Source of the DNA: Cystobacter ferrugineus
GTDB taxonomy: Bacteria > Myxococcota > Myxococcia > Myxococcales > Myxococcaceae
DNA: 64,000 nt
Direction: 5' to 3'
Assembly (NCBI RefSeq): GCF_001887355.1
Contig: NZ_MPIN01000001.1
Span: 1,325,785 to 1,389,784, forward strand
Part shown: one piece after another, positions 1 to 7,660 of the stretch
Layout: each line of letters opens with the position of its first letter
Numbering within the stretch: position 1 is the stretch's first letter
Notes under the pieces: generated by a model
Database searches by the model: none
What the model saw: only the letters and a program-made list of their open reading frames with translations
Told to the model about the DNA's origin: nothing
Position numbers and translations under genes: made by a program

Positions 1-1286
1 AGAAGCTCCCGCCGGAGAAGGGGCTCGCCTTGTGCGCCCAGTGCCACGGCCCTCACCGCACGCTCTTTCCGTTGCTGGACGCCGCGCACCACTTCAAGCC
101 GGGCGAGCGCTACGAGGACAGCTACCAGCCCATGGTGTTGCTGCTGGGCGCCAATGAGCGCTCCGGCGACTTCTTCGACGACGGACGGCCGAAGACCTCA
201 AGCTTCGAGTACCAGGCCCTCATCCAGTCACGCTGCTACCAGAAGGGGGGCGCCACGTGCCTCACCTGCCACGACGCGCCCCACGACGGGCACGTGAATG
301 AGCTCAAGCAACCCAAGCGCCCCGCGAAGGCGGTGACGGTGGGCTCGGCGACCTGCCAGGGCTGCCACGCGAAGGAGTTCGCCGAGGGCTCCCGGCACAC
401 CCACCACACCGCCTCGGCCGAGGCGCCGGACTGTGTCTCCTGCCACATGCCGCCCACCATCTCCGGCGTGCTGGACACGTTCGCGGACCACGCCATCGAC
501 GTGCCGGTGCCGCGCAACACGGTGAAGCACGGCATCCCCAACGCGTGCAATGCGTGCCATGCGCATGAGAAGGCCACGCCCGAGGCGATGGACGAGGCGC
601 TGGCGAAGTGGTGGCCCCAGGCGAAGGTGCGGCAGGCGCGGCGCATGCGCCTGGCGGATGCCCTGTCGGTGAAGACCGCGGAGGACAGCCGCCCGTTCCT
701 GGAAGGCGTGCTGGCGGACACGAAGGAGGCACCGACCCTGCGCGGCGTGGCGGCGCAACTGCTCGCCCAGCGCTTCCGCCAGGACGCGGTGCCCGCGCTG
801 AAGGCGGCGCTCGCCACCGCCCGGGACTCGGGCCTGCGCTCGGACCTCGCCGCGGCGCTGGCCGCCACGGGCTCGCGCGAGGGGCTCGACCTGCTCGCCC
901 CGCTGCTCGAGGACAAGTCGCTCTGGGTGCGCCAGTCCGCCGCGCTGCCGCTCGCCGGGGCGGGGGATGCGCGCGGACGCGCGACGCTGGAGAAGCTCGC
1001 CCATACTCCCGACTCGGAGGGACTGCCGCTGCCGCACGTGGTGCTCGGCCAGCTCGCGCTGCGCCAGGGCGACGTGGCCAAGGGCACCGCCGAGCTGGAG
1101 CGCTCGCTGGACCTGCAGCCATACAACACTGGTGTGCTGGTGCTCCTGGCCGATGTCTACGCCCGCCAGGGGGACATCCCGCGGGCCCGCGAGCGGTTGG
1201 AGGAGGCCCTGCGGTTCGATCCGCGCAACAAGGGGGCGCGTCAGCGGCTGAGCATGCTGCAAAGGGGGCCGGGTCCGCGCCGCTGA
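1..1286 (+). CDS. Multihaem cytochrome c with HEAT and TPR repeats (5' end cut by window)
   Basis: The reading frame is already open at base 3, so the start lies outside the window; about 427 residues are visible. Five CxxCH haem-attachment motifs (CAQCH at the edge, then CLTCH, CQGCH, CVSCH, CNACH) fall in the first 190 or so visible residues, so this is a periplasmic or exported electron-transfer cytochrome. After the haem part comes a helical region of HEAT-like repeats (about residues 200-320) and then two TPR-like units near the C-terminus (ending LQPYN and FDPRN). This arrangement resembles cytochrome c554-like proteins with TPR tails. The stop lies 19 bp before the next start, so the two genes are probably one operon. 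The missing N-terminus probably holds a signal peptide and more haem sites. The substrate is unknown. Confidence 0.85.
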   Translation, partial: KLPPEKGLALCAQCHGPHRTLFPLLDAAHHFKPGERYEDSYQPMVLLLGANERSGDFFDDGRPKTSSFEYQALIQSRCYQKGGATCLTCHDAPHDGHVNELKQPKRPAKAVTVGSATCQGCHAKEFAEGSRHTHHTASAEAPDCVSCHMPPTISGVLDTFADHAIDVPVPRNTVKHGIPNACNACHAHEKATPEAMDEALAKWWPQAKVRQARRMRLADALSVKTAEDSRPFLEGVLADTKEAPTLRGVAAQLLAQRFRQDAVPALKAALATARDSGLRSDLAAALAATGSREGLDLLAPLLEDKSLWVRQSAALPLAGAGDARGRATLEKLAHTPDSEGLPLPHVVLGQLALRQGDVAKGTAELERSLDLQPYNTGVLVLLADVYARQGDIPRARERLEEALRFDPRNKGARQRLSMLQRGPGPRR

Positions 1287-1305
1287 GCGGGTAGGCTGGT
1301 CCGCC

Positions 1306-3897
1306 GTGAATCGCCTCTCCGCCAGGATGTTCGCCGCCGTGGGCCTGCTCTTCGTCGTCTCCGGAATGAGCGGGCTCGTCTTCGAGGTCATCTGGGTCCG
1401 CTACCTGACGCTGGTGGTGGGCCACACCACCTTCGCGGCGAGCCTGGTGGTGTCCGCCTTCCTCGCGGGGCTCGTGCTGGGCAGTGGGGTGTGGGGCCGG
1501 TGGGCGGACCGGCTGCGGCGCCCGCTGCTCGCCTATGGGTTGTTGGAGGCGGCCACGGGGGTGCTCGCGCTGGGCACCACGCGCGTGCTGGAGACGCTGC
1601 CCGAATGGGTCTCCGCGCTGGGATTGCCGGGGGGAGGGCCCATGGCGGTGCGCGCGGTGCTCGCCTTCCTGCTGGTGCTCCCCCCCACCTTCTTCATGGG
1701 CGGCACGCTTCCCGTCCTCATGCGCTTCGTGGCGCGCGAGCTGGCGGGGCTGGGGCGCTCCTTCGGCGTGTTGTACTCGCTCAACACCCTGGGCGCGGCG
1801 CTCGGCTGTGGGCTCGCGGGCTTCTATCTCATCGGCGCGGTGGGGCTGTGGCGCACGGCGGCGCTCGCCGCGGGGCTCAACCTGCTGGTGGCGCTCGCCG
1901 TGCTCCTGTTGCACCTGCGCCTGCGGCCCGAGCCCCTCACGCCTTCCGCCGCCGAGCCGGTGTCCGGCACGGCCGCCGAGCCGCCGTCCGAGCCCTCCTC
2001 GCTCTTCCACGGCGGGCGCCGCGCGCTGCTCGTCGCCGTCTTCGCGTTGTGTGGCTTCGCCTCCATCTCCTACGAGGTGCTCTGGTTCCGCGTCCTCTCC
2101 ACCTCGCTGGACTCCAGCACCTACGCCTTCACCATCCTCCTGGTGACGTTCCTGCTGGGGCTCGTGCTGGGGGGGCTCGTCTACTCGCTGAAGCTGGCCG
2201 GGCGGGGGCGCGAGCTGGAGCTCTTCGTCTCCGTGGAGGCGCTGCTCGCCTTCGCGGGCCTGGTGTCGCTCGCGCTCTTGGGCCTGTCGCGTCCCGTGCA
2301 GCAGGTGCTCGCCGGGTGGCTCGGGGGCTGGGGCTCGCACGCCGTCTACGTGGGCATGTTGCTGCACGCGGCGCTCATCATCCTCGTGCCCGCCTCGCTC
2401 ATCGGCGTCATCTTCCCCCTGGTGGTGCAGCTCACCACCCGGCACGTGGCGAGCGCGGCGAGCAACGTGGGCCTGCTGTATTCGGTGAACACGCTGGGCG
2501 GCATCGCCGGCTCGCTGCTCGTGGGCTTCGTGCTGGTGCCGGCGGTGGGCACGCAGGCGACGTTCGTCCTCGTGTGCGCGCTCAACCTGGCGCTCGCGCT
2601 GGGGGTGCAGGCGATGGACCCCGGGACGCGCCCCGCCGCCCGGAGGAGCCTGTGGGCGAGCGCGGTGCTGCTCGCGGCGGCGGTGGCCCTGGTGCCGGGA
2701 GACCTGCTCGTGCGGGCCTTCGCCGAGCACGCGGACTCGCGGGTGCGCTTCGTGCGCGAGGGGGTGGACGGGACGCTGGCGGTGCTCGAATACGACACCG
2801 AGTCGGTGTGTGACTCGGGCTTCTACGCGTGTGGCCCGGGGTGCCGCGAGCGGCGCTTCCGCCACCAGCAGCTCCTGTTCGGCTCGGTGTCGTACGCGAA
2901 CACGGTGCTGCCGCGGAAGCGCTACATGGCCACGCTGGCGCACCTGCCCATGCTGCTGCACCCGGAGGCGCGCGACGTGTTGCAGGTGTGCTTCGGCACG
3001 GGCAGCACCGCGGGCTCCTTCGCGAGCCACCCGGAGCTGCGCTCGCTCACCATCGTGGACACCAACCCGGACGTGCTGGCCGCGGCGCCGCACTTCGCCG
3101 AGCACAACCACGGGGTGGCCGAGGATCCCCGGGCGCACGTGGTGTTCGACGACGGGCGGCACTTCCTCCTCGCCCAGGAGGGCCGCTACGACGTCATCTC
3201 CTTCGAGCCGCCGCCCCCGCGCTCCGCGGGCGTGGTGAGCCTCTACACCCCGGAGTTCTACCGGGAGGTGAAGCGGCGGCTGGCCCCGGGCGGGGTGCTG
3301 GCGCAGTGGATTCCCCTGCAGCAGCAGCCGGACAACCTCACGCGTGGGCTGGTGGCCTCGCTGCTGGCGTCGTTCTCCGAGGTGACGCTGTGGATTCCCT
3401 CGGACTACGAGGCGGTGCTGGTGGCGGCGGACCGGCCGCTGGCGGTGGACGTGCCCGCGTGGGAGTCGCGCTGGGCCCGGCCCTCGGTGGCGCGCTCGTT
3501 GGCGGACGTGGGCTTCACCTCACCGTATGGGCTGATGGGCACGTACGTGGCGGGCACCGAGGCGCTGCGGCGCTGGAGCAGCGGGTATGCGCCGGTGACG
3601 GATGATCACCCGTCGGTGGAGTACTTCCTCTTCAACGCGGACAAGCCCTTCGATGCGGACGCCCTGCTCGCGGTGGCCGAGCCGCCCCGGGTCGCGAACG
3701 GTGTGCCCGATGCCCTCCGGCTCGCCCGGGAAGTGGAAGCCAACCGGTGGGTGCTGGAGTCCACCCAGCTCAAACGTGCCGGGGACTGGGAGGCGGCGCG
3801 CGAGCGCGTGCAGCGGGCGCGCGCGGCGGTGGGCGACAACGCGTTCCTCTCCTTCCTGTGGGAACTGGAGCTGGATTGCCTCCGTCCGGCCCCGTAG
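1306..3897 (+). CDS. Fused polytopic membrane protein / spermidine synthase-like (aminopropyltransferase fold)
   Basis: 863 aa from a GTG start. The first 450 or so residues form about a dozen hydrophobic helices in two related blocks; each begins with a GxxxxxxEVxWxR-type motif (FEVIWVRYL near 27, YEVLWFRVL near 255), typical of the membrane module found N-terminal to spermidine synthase domains. The remainder is a class I SAM/aminopropyltransferase-like domain with a glycine-rich loop (VCFGTGSTAG), an acidic strand end (IVDTNPD), a DDGRHFL motif and FEPPPP. The family is widespread in delta-proteobacteria, and its true substrate is generally unknown. It follows a multihaem cytochrome by 19 bp, so the two may work together. 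Making polyamine is a possibility, not a conclusion. Confidence 0.85.
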   Translation: MNRLSARMFAAVGLLFVVSGMSGLVFEVIWVRYLTLVVGHTTFAASLVVSAFLAGLVLGSGVWGRWADRLRRPLLAYGLLEAATGVLALGTTRVLETLPEWVSALGLPGGGPMAVRAVLAFLLVLPPTFFMGGTLPVLMRFVARELAGLGRSFGVLYSLNTLGAALGCGLAGFYLIGAVGLWRTAALAAGLNLLVALAVLLLHLRLRPEPLTPSAAEPVSGTAAEPPSEPSSLFHGGRRALLVAVFALCGFASISYEVLWFRVLSTSLDSSTYAFTILLVTFLLGLVLGGLVYSLKLAGRGRELELFVSVEALLAFAGLVSLALLGLSRPVQQVLAGWLGGWGSHAVYVGMLLHAALIILVPASLIGVIFPLVVQLTTRHVASAASNVGLLYSVNTLGGIAGSLLVGFVLVPAVGTQATFVLVCALNLALALGVQAMDPGTRPAARRSLWASAVLLAAAVALVPGDLLVRAFAEHADSRVRFVREGVDGTLAVLEYDTESVCDSGFYACGPGCRERRFRHQQLLFGSVSYANTVLPRKRYMATLAHLPMLLHPEARDVLQVCFGTGSTAGSFASHPELRSLTIVDTNPDVLAAAPHFAEHNHGVAEDPRAHVVFDDGRHFLLAQEGRYDVISFEPPPPRSAGVVSLYTPEFYREVKRRLAPGGVLAQWIPLQQQPDNLTRGLVASLLASFSEVTLWIPSDYEAVLVAADRPLAVDVPAWESRWARPSVARSLADVGFTSPYGLMGTYVAGTEALRRWSSGYAPVTDDHPSVEYFLFNADKPFDADALLAVAEPPRVANGVPDALRLAREVEANRWVLESTQLKRAGDWEAARERVQRARAAVGDNAFLSFLWELELDCLRPAP

Positions 3898-3967
3898 GCC
3901 CCCCGCTCCCTCGGACCCCGCGCGAGCGAAATCGTGAGGGGCAGGCAAGCAGGCAGGAAGAAGCCGG

Positions 3968-3996
3968 GCACCCACGGGTTGGAAGATCGTGGGTGC
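3968..3996 (+). promoter_or_regulatory. Hairpin enclosing the start codon of the CLC channel gene
   Basis: Perfect 8-bp inverted repeat: arms 3968-3975 (GCACCCAC) and 3989-3996 (GTGGGTGC), with a 13-nt loop. The right arm begins with the GTG start codon, and the loop contains the only plausible Shine-Dalgarno (GGAAG, 3981-3985). An in-frame TGA at 3935-3937 and no earlier start codon make GTG 3989 the first possible start. The hairpin could restrict translation initiation, or act as a terminator for the gene upstream. No U-tract follows. Confidence 0.4.
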
Positions 3997-5776
3997 TCCT
4001 ATCAAAAGCGAAGAACCGGAGCCGCCGGTCCCGGCAGTCCCGGGATTCCGGCCGTCCTCCCTCCATCTCTCCGTCCGAGAGTTCCTTCGCTCCCTGTCCG
4101 GCAGTGCTCAGCGCTTCTGGATCCTGGTGGTCCTCACGGGTCTGGTCAGTGGGCTGAGCGCCGCGCTGCTCGTCTCCTTCCTGCGGTGGGTGCAGCGGTT
4201 GGCGTGGTCGGACAAGGGCGAGTCCTTTCTCGCCTCGGCCATGGAGACCACCGCCTCCCACCGGGTGCTGGTCACGGTGTCGGGCGGGGTGCTCGTCGCG
4301 GTCGTGTCGTTGCTCATCCGCCAGCCCCTGAGGGGCCATGGAACGGCTTCCATCATCGAGTCCATCTGGGTGAAGTCCGGGCGGATGCAACTGCCGCGGA
4401 CGCTGTTTCGCGGGGTCGTGTCCATCCTCGTGGTGGCCCTGGGCGCGCCCCTGGGACGCGAGGGGGCGCTGCTGCAATCCGGAGCGGCCACGGGGTCCGC
4501 GCTGGGCACCCGGCTGCGGCTGCCAGCGGATCAGGTGCGGCTGCTGGTGGCGTGTGGCGCGTCCGCCGGTATCGCCGCGGCGTACAACGTCCCCATCGGG
4601 GGGGCGCTCTTCGGGCTGGAGGTGCTGCTCGGCAGTCTGGCGTTGGAGTTGTTCGGTCCCATCGTCCTGTCCTGTGTGGTGGCGACCATGGTGTCGCGCA
4701 TCCTCATCGCCGACCACCCGAGCTATCTCATCCCGGCCTACCACCTGCTGCGGCCGCGCGAGATGCTGCTGGCCATTGCCTTCGGACCGGTGATGGGCGT
4801 GGCGTCCGCGCTCTATGTCCGGACGGTGAATGCCTTCGCGGTGGCGCTGGAGGGCGGCTCGCGGGTGCGCGCCACGCTGCTGCCCGTGGTGTCCATGTTG
4901 GCGGTGGGCGTGGCGGCCATCTGGTTCCCCCAATTGTTGGGCAATGGCTATGACTCGGTGAACGCGGCGCTCCAGGGCCACCTGCCCTTGATGCTGCTGT
5001 TGCTGCTGCCCCTGCTCAAGATGGTGGCCACCTCGCTGTGCGCGGGCGCGGGAATCCCAGGAGGGCTCTTCACCCCATCGCTCTTCTATGGGGCGCTGTT
5101 GGGCGGAGCGTTGGGCGCGCTCGCGCAGTGGGTCTGGCCCGGAGTCGCGCCCTCGGGGGCCTATGCCTTGCTGGGCATGGGCGCCGTGCTGGCGGGCACC
5201 ACGCATGCGTCGGTGTCGGCGGTGCTCATCATCTTCGAGCTGACGGGCAACTACAGCATCATGCTCCCGCTCATGCTCGTGTGCGTGCTGTCCGCGGTGA
5301 TCAGCCGGGGGCTGTGCCCCGAGTCGCTCTATACGTCCAGTCTGTCGCGGCGCAACGTGAAGGTGCCGCGAGCCTCCAGTCCCAACTGGTTGCGCTCCTC
5401 GGACGTGGGGGCGCTGCTCGCGCCCAATCCTCCCACCGTGCGCCCCCAGACGTCCTTTCAAGAGGTGGTGGTGCGGCTGCTGGAGGTGCCCGCTGGCTAC
5501 GACCTCTATGTCACCGGCGAGGACGGGCGGCTCCAGGGCGTCATCATCCTGGACGCGCTCAAGGGCCACATCCCGGACCATTCCCTGTTGGGCATGACGG
5601 TGGCCGCGGACGTGATGGAGTCCTCGCTGCCGCGTGTGCGCATCGACATGTCGCTCGCGGAGGTGGCCTACCGGTTTGGCGACACCTTCGTGGAGCGCCT
5701 GCCCGTGGTGGATGATCGGGGCCTGCTGTTGGGCACCATTTCCAAGAGGGACATCCTGCGTCATGGACGATTCTGA
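3989..5776 (+). CDS. CLC-family chloride channel/transporter with C-terminal CBS domains
   Basis: 595 aa from GTG. An N-terminal hydrophilic stretch of about 35 residues precedes about ten to twelve membrane helices. The CLC filter motifs are visible: GHGTASIIE (the GSGIP-like position), GREGALLQ (the GREGP position, containing the gating-glutamate Glu) and GAGIPGGLFTPSLF (GxFxP). The last 130 residues, after SSDVGALL, form a CBS pair of the kind that binds adenine nucleotides and regulates the transporter. This is an inner-membrane Cl- channel or Cl-/H+ antiporter; the sequence does not say which. It is not a fluoride-type CLC by its GREGA motif. The next gene overlaps its 3' end. A hairpin covers the start codon. 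Confidence 0.9.
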   Translation: MGAPIKSEEPEPPVPAVPGFRPSSLHLSVREFLRSLSGSAQRFWILVVLTGLVSGLSAALLVSFLRWVQRLAWSDKGESFLASAMETTASHRVLVTVSGGVLVAVVSLLIRQPLRGHGTASIIESIWVKSGRMQLPRTLFRGVVSILVVALGAPLGREGALLQSGAATGSALGTRLRLPADQVRLLVACGASAGIAAAYNVPIGGALFGLEVLLGSLALELFGPIVLSCVVATMVSRILIADHPSYLIPAYHLLRPREMLLAIAFGPVMGVASALYVRTVNAFAVALEGGSRVRATLLPVVSMLAVGVAAIWFPQLLGNGYDSVNAALQGHLPLMLLLLLPLLKMVATSLCAGAGIPGGLFTPSLFYGALLGGALGALAQWVWPGVAPSGAYALLGMGAVLAGTTHASVSAVLIIFELTGNYSIMLPLMLVCVLSAVISRGLCPESLYTSSLSRRNVKVPRASSPNWLRSSDVGALLAPNPPTVRPQTSFQEVVVRLLEVPAGYDLYVTGEDGRLQGVIILDALKGHIPDHSLLGMTVAADVMESSLPRVRIDMSLAEVAYRFGDTFVERLPVVDDRGLLLGTISKRDILRHGRF

Positions 5777-6014
5777 GCGACAGCGGCGGATGGCGAAGCG
5801 GTGGGCGTCCGCGTCCCTGGTGGGCGCGGCGATCCTGATGGCCCTGGGCATCCGGTACGCGCCCCATTCGAGGCCCCCCCGGCGCCGCCGCCCGAGCGCC
5901 GCGGCCCCGGCTCATTCGCCGGAAGGGGAGCAGACTCCGGCCACGCCGCCCCAGGAGCCGGAAAAGGCGGAGCCCGTGCCGCCCTGGCTCTTCTTCGTCC
6001 TGCCCGGACACTGA
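5763..6014 (+). CDS. Small single-pass membrane protein, unknown function
   Basis: 83 aa from ATG. It overlaps the last 14 bp of the CLC gene in another frame, so it is probably translationally coupled. A charged N-terminus (MDDSERQRRMAKRW) is followed by one hydrophobic helix (about residues 15-30, ASLVGAAILMALGI), then an Arg/Pro/Glu-rich tail of low complexity. No family is recognised. The coupling suggests a job linked to the channel, but this is context only. Confidence 0.55.
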   Translation: MDDSERQRRMAKRWASASLVGAAILMALGIRYAPHSRPPRRRRPSAAAPAHSPEGEQTPATPPQEPEKAEPVPPWLFFVLPGH

Positions 6015-6054
6015 GGGAAGGGTGAGGCGCCGGGAACGGGCGCGCTTCAGTATT

Positions 6055-6094
6055 GCAGCTTCGCCGCCAGGGCCTTCTTGGCCTGCGAGGCCAG
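6055..6094 (+). repeat. 40-bp perfect direct repeat, copy 1 (duplicate of tamB coding sequence)
   Basis: These 40 bases are identical, on the same strand, to 7921-7960. The second copy lies inside tamB near its 3' end and encodes (complement strand) LASQAKKALAAKL. The identity stops abruptly at both ends. Copy 1 is non-coding and sits just upstream of the sitA lipoprotein gene, so the two copies bracket the sitAI cassette and the last 260 bp of tamB. It is best read as a scar of recombination. Confidence 0.9.
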
Positions 6095-6176
6095 TTCCCC
6101 CAAGCAGGTGCGGAGGAGGCGAGCGCGCGATCGCGCCTATACTCCATTCGACCCGAGCCCCTGCCCCCACGAGACC

Positions 6177-6883
6177 ATGCGCCCCCTTTCCTGCCCACGA
6201 TGGCTCGCGCTTCTCTGTGTACTGCTGGCAGCCTGTGCCACCTCGGCCCCCGGGGAGCGCGGGGACGACGAAGCACAGGCGTCCATGTCCTCATGGGAGG
6301 AGGCCCGGGAAGACCCGAGCTGCGTGGTGCCTCAGTGTGACGAGGCACGCTGCGCCCTCTGGCGCTGCCAGGTCTGGTGGAGGTGGACGAAGCCCCTCCT
6401 GCCGTGGTGCTGGCACGCGGACCCATGCCCCAGGCCATGCGGCCGCCCCTGGTGGGAACACCTGGTCGATGGTGGGGACGCACTCTGGCGGCACCCAGCT
6501 ACCAGGAACCGGTCTTCGAGATTCCCTGGCACAACAGGAAGACCCGCGAGCAGCTCGCGCAACAGCGGCGACACCCTCTTGGGTGCATGCTTCCGCCCGA
6601 GCCACTCGAGAAGCATCACATCTTTCCGCAAGCCCAAGACCTGGCGGAGTGGTTCAAGCTCAAGCGCATCGATATTCATGCCTTCACCATCAGTCTTCCC
6701 AAGAGCGTTGATCGAAGACTCCACAGCGGCGAGCCCAAGGGTGGCCAATGGAATGCCGCCTGGCGGCAATTCCGCGATGAAAACAGGGGCGCCACCGCGG
6801 AGGAAGTCTGGCGATTCGCATTTGAACTCATGTTGCGATTTGGAGTGAACGGCCCTCTCACGTCTTATTATTGTCAGGGCTGA
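6177..6883 (+). pseudogene. sitA: SitA-type lipoprotein toxin (TIGR02269-like), split by a 1-base deletion
   Basis: The 5' half reads from ATG 6177 as a lipoprotein: a signal peptide of about 19 residues ending LLAAC (lipobox, Cys20), then the family motif CDEARCALWRC. At 6371-6374 the frame breaks. The continuation (LVEVDEAPPAVVLARG, then PVFEIPWH, LEKHHIFPQ and a C-terminal RFGVNGPL) is in the -1 frame to 6883. Restoring one base between CAG (Q) and CTG (L) gives the expected ...CQDLVEV... and a protein of about 235 aa, the usual family size. EKHHIFPQ is the HNH-like nuclease signature of the toxin domain. In Myxococcus xanthus, SitA proteins are known to pass between kin by outer-membrane exchange and kill cells that lack the matching SitI. 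It is either a true loss of toxin or a sequencing error. Confidence 0.85.
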
Positions 6884-6899
6884 GTCTTGGAGTTCATGG

Positions 6900-7628
6900 A
6901 TGCCGTATTTCAGAGTCAAGGAAGACACATCATCTCCGGAGTACACGGGCGATATTGACGCCGCCCACAAATGGAAGCTGCCGGGTGTCTTTGAGTGTCC
7001 CGGCTGCGGAGCCACTTGGGGTGACAACTCCATCGCCTATCCTTCGGTGGACCTCACGCCTATCGCCACCAAGGCAGACTTCGAGGAAGCGCGAGCAGAG
7101 CCCATTGAAGAATATGAACGGCTGTGTGGACTGGTGCGGCCTTATCTACCGCCGGGGGCAATGCTGGAACCGGGCACAGCGCTTGGCCCCCTCGTAGGCA
7201 AGGCCCAGGGCCGCTTCGGGCCGCTCGTGTCCCCCTATCCCTGGTGGCTGTTGGTGGAGCGCACGGCACTGGAAAAGCTCCAGGCCGAAGGTGTGCGCGG
7301 CCTCAAGGGCTGCCGCACTCAACTGCGCTTCCGTCAGCGCTCACCACCCGAACTCCTCGAGTTGGAACTCGTCGTCACGGGCCGTGCCCATCCAGATTGC
7401 CTGCCACCGAACCCCAAGCCGCCTTGCCCTCGCTGCAGCCGTCGTGGACTTCGCTTGCCCGACAATCTCCTGCTGGACCTCAGCACGCTTCCGAAGCACC
7501 TGGACGTCTTCCGGTTGGAGGACTTCTCCACCGTCATCGTCTGCACGGAGCGTTTCGTCGAAGCCTGCCGCAGCTTGGGCCTGAAGGGGGTGTCATTTCA
7601 CCCTCTGCGCGCGAAATCGCAGGGCTAG
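6900..7628 (+). CDS. sitI: SitI6-like immunity protein with double CXXC motif
   Basis: 242 aa from ATG, with GGAG seven bases upstream and 16 bp after the sitA stop. Two zinc-ribbon-like pairs are visible: CPGC near residue 41 (FECPGCGATWG) and CPRC near 179. This is the pattern of the Myxococcus double-CXXCG paralogous family, known as immunity partners of HNH-type SitA toxins. It has no signal peptide, so it should act in the cytoplasm, where it would neutralise the incoming nuclease. The frame is intact although the toxin gene is broken. The middle of the cassette is somewhat less GC-rich than its neighbours, in line with horizontal movement. Confidence 0.85.
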   Translation: MPYFRVKEDTSSPEYTGDIDAAHKWKLPGVFECPGCGATWGDNSIAYPSVDLTPIATKADFEEARAEPIEEYERLCGLVRPYLPPGAMLEPGTALGPLVGKAQGRFGPLVSPYPWWLLVERTALEKLQAEGVRGLKGCRTQLRFRQRSPPELLELELVVTGRAHPDCLPPNPKPPCPRCSRRGLRLPDNLLLDLSTLPKHLDVFRLEDFSTVIVCTERFVEACRSLGLKGVSFHPLRAKSQG

Positions 7629-7660
7629 GCGGGCGGGCCACCTGCTCAGCAGGAGGCGCC

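Noticed and set aside
304-3162. 952-codon minus-strand open frame opposite the cytochrome and spermidine-synthase-like genes
   Set aside because: It spans two real genes and encodes an Arg/His/Gln-rich, repeat-like composition typical of shadow frames.
3989-5776. Fluoride-specific CLC (CLC-F) idea prompted by the structured leader
   Set aside because: The GREGA motif and the CBS domains fit ordinary CLC proteins, and the leader hairpin does not match the crcB riboswitch.
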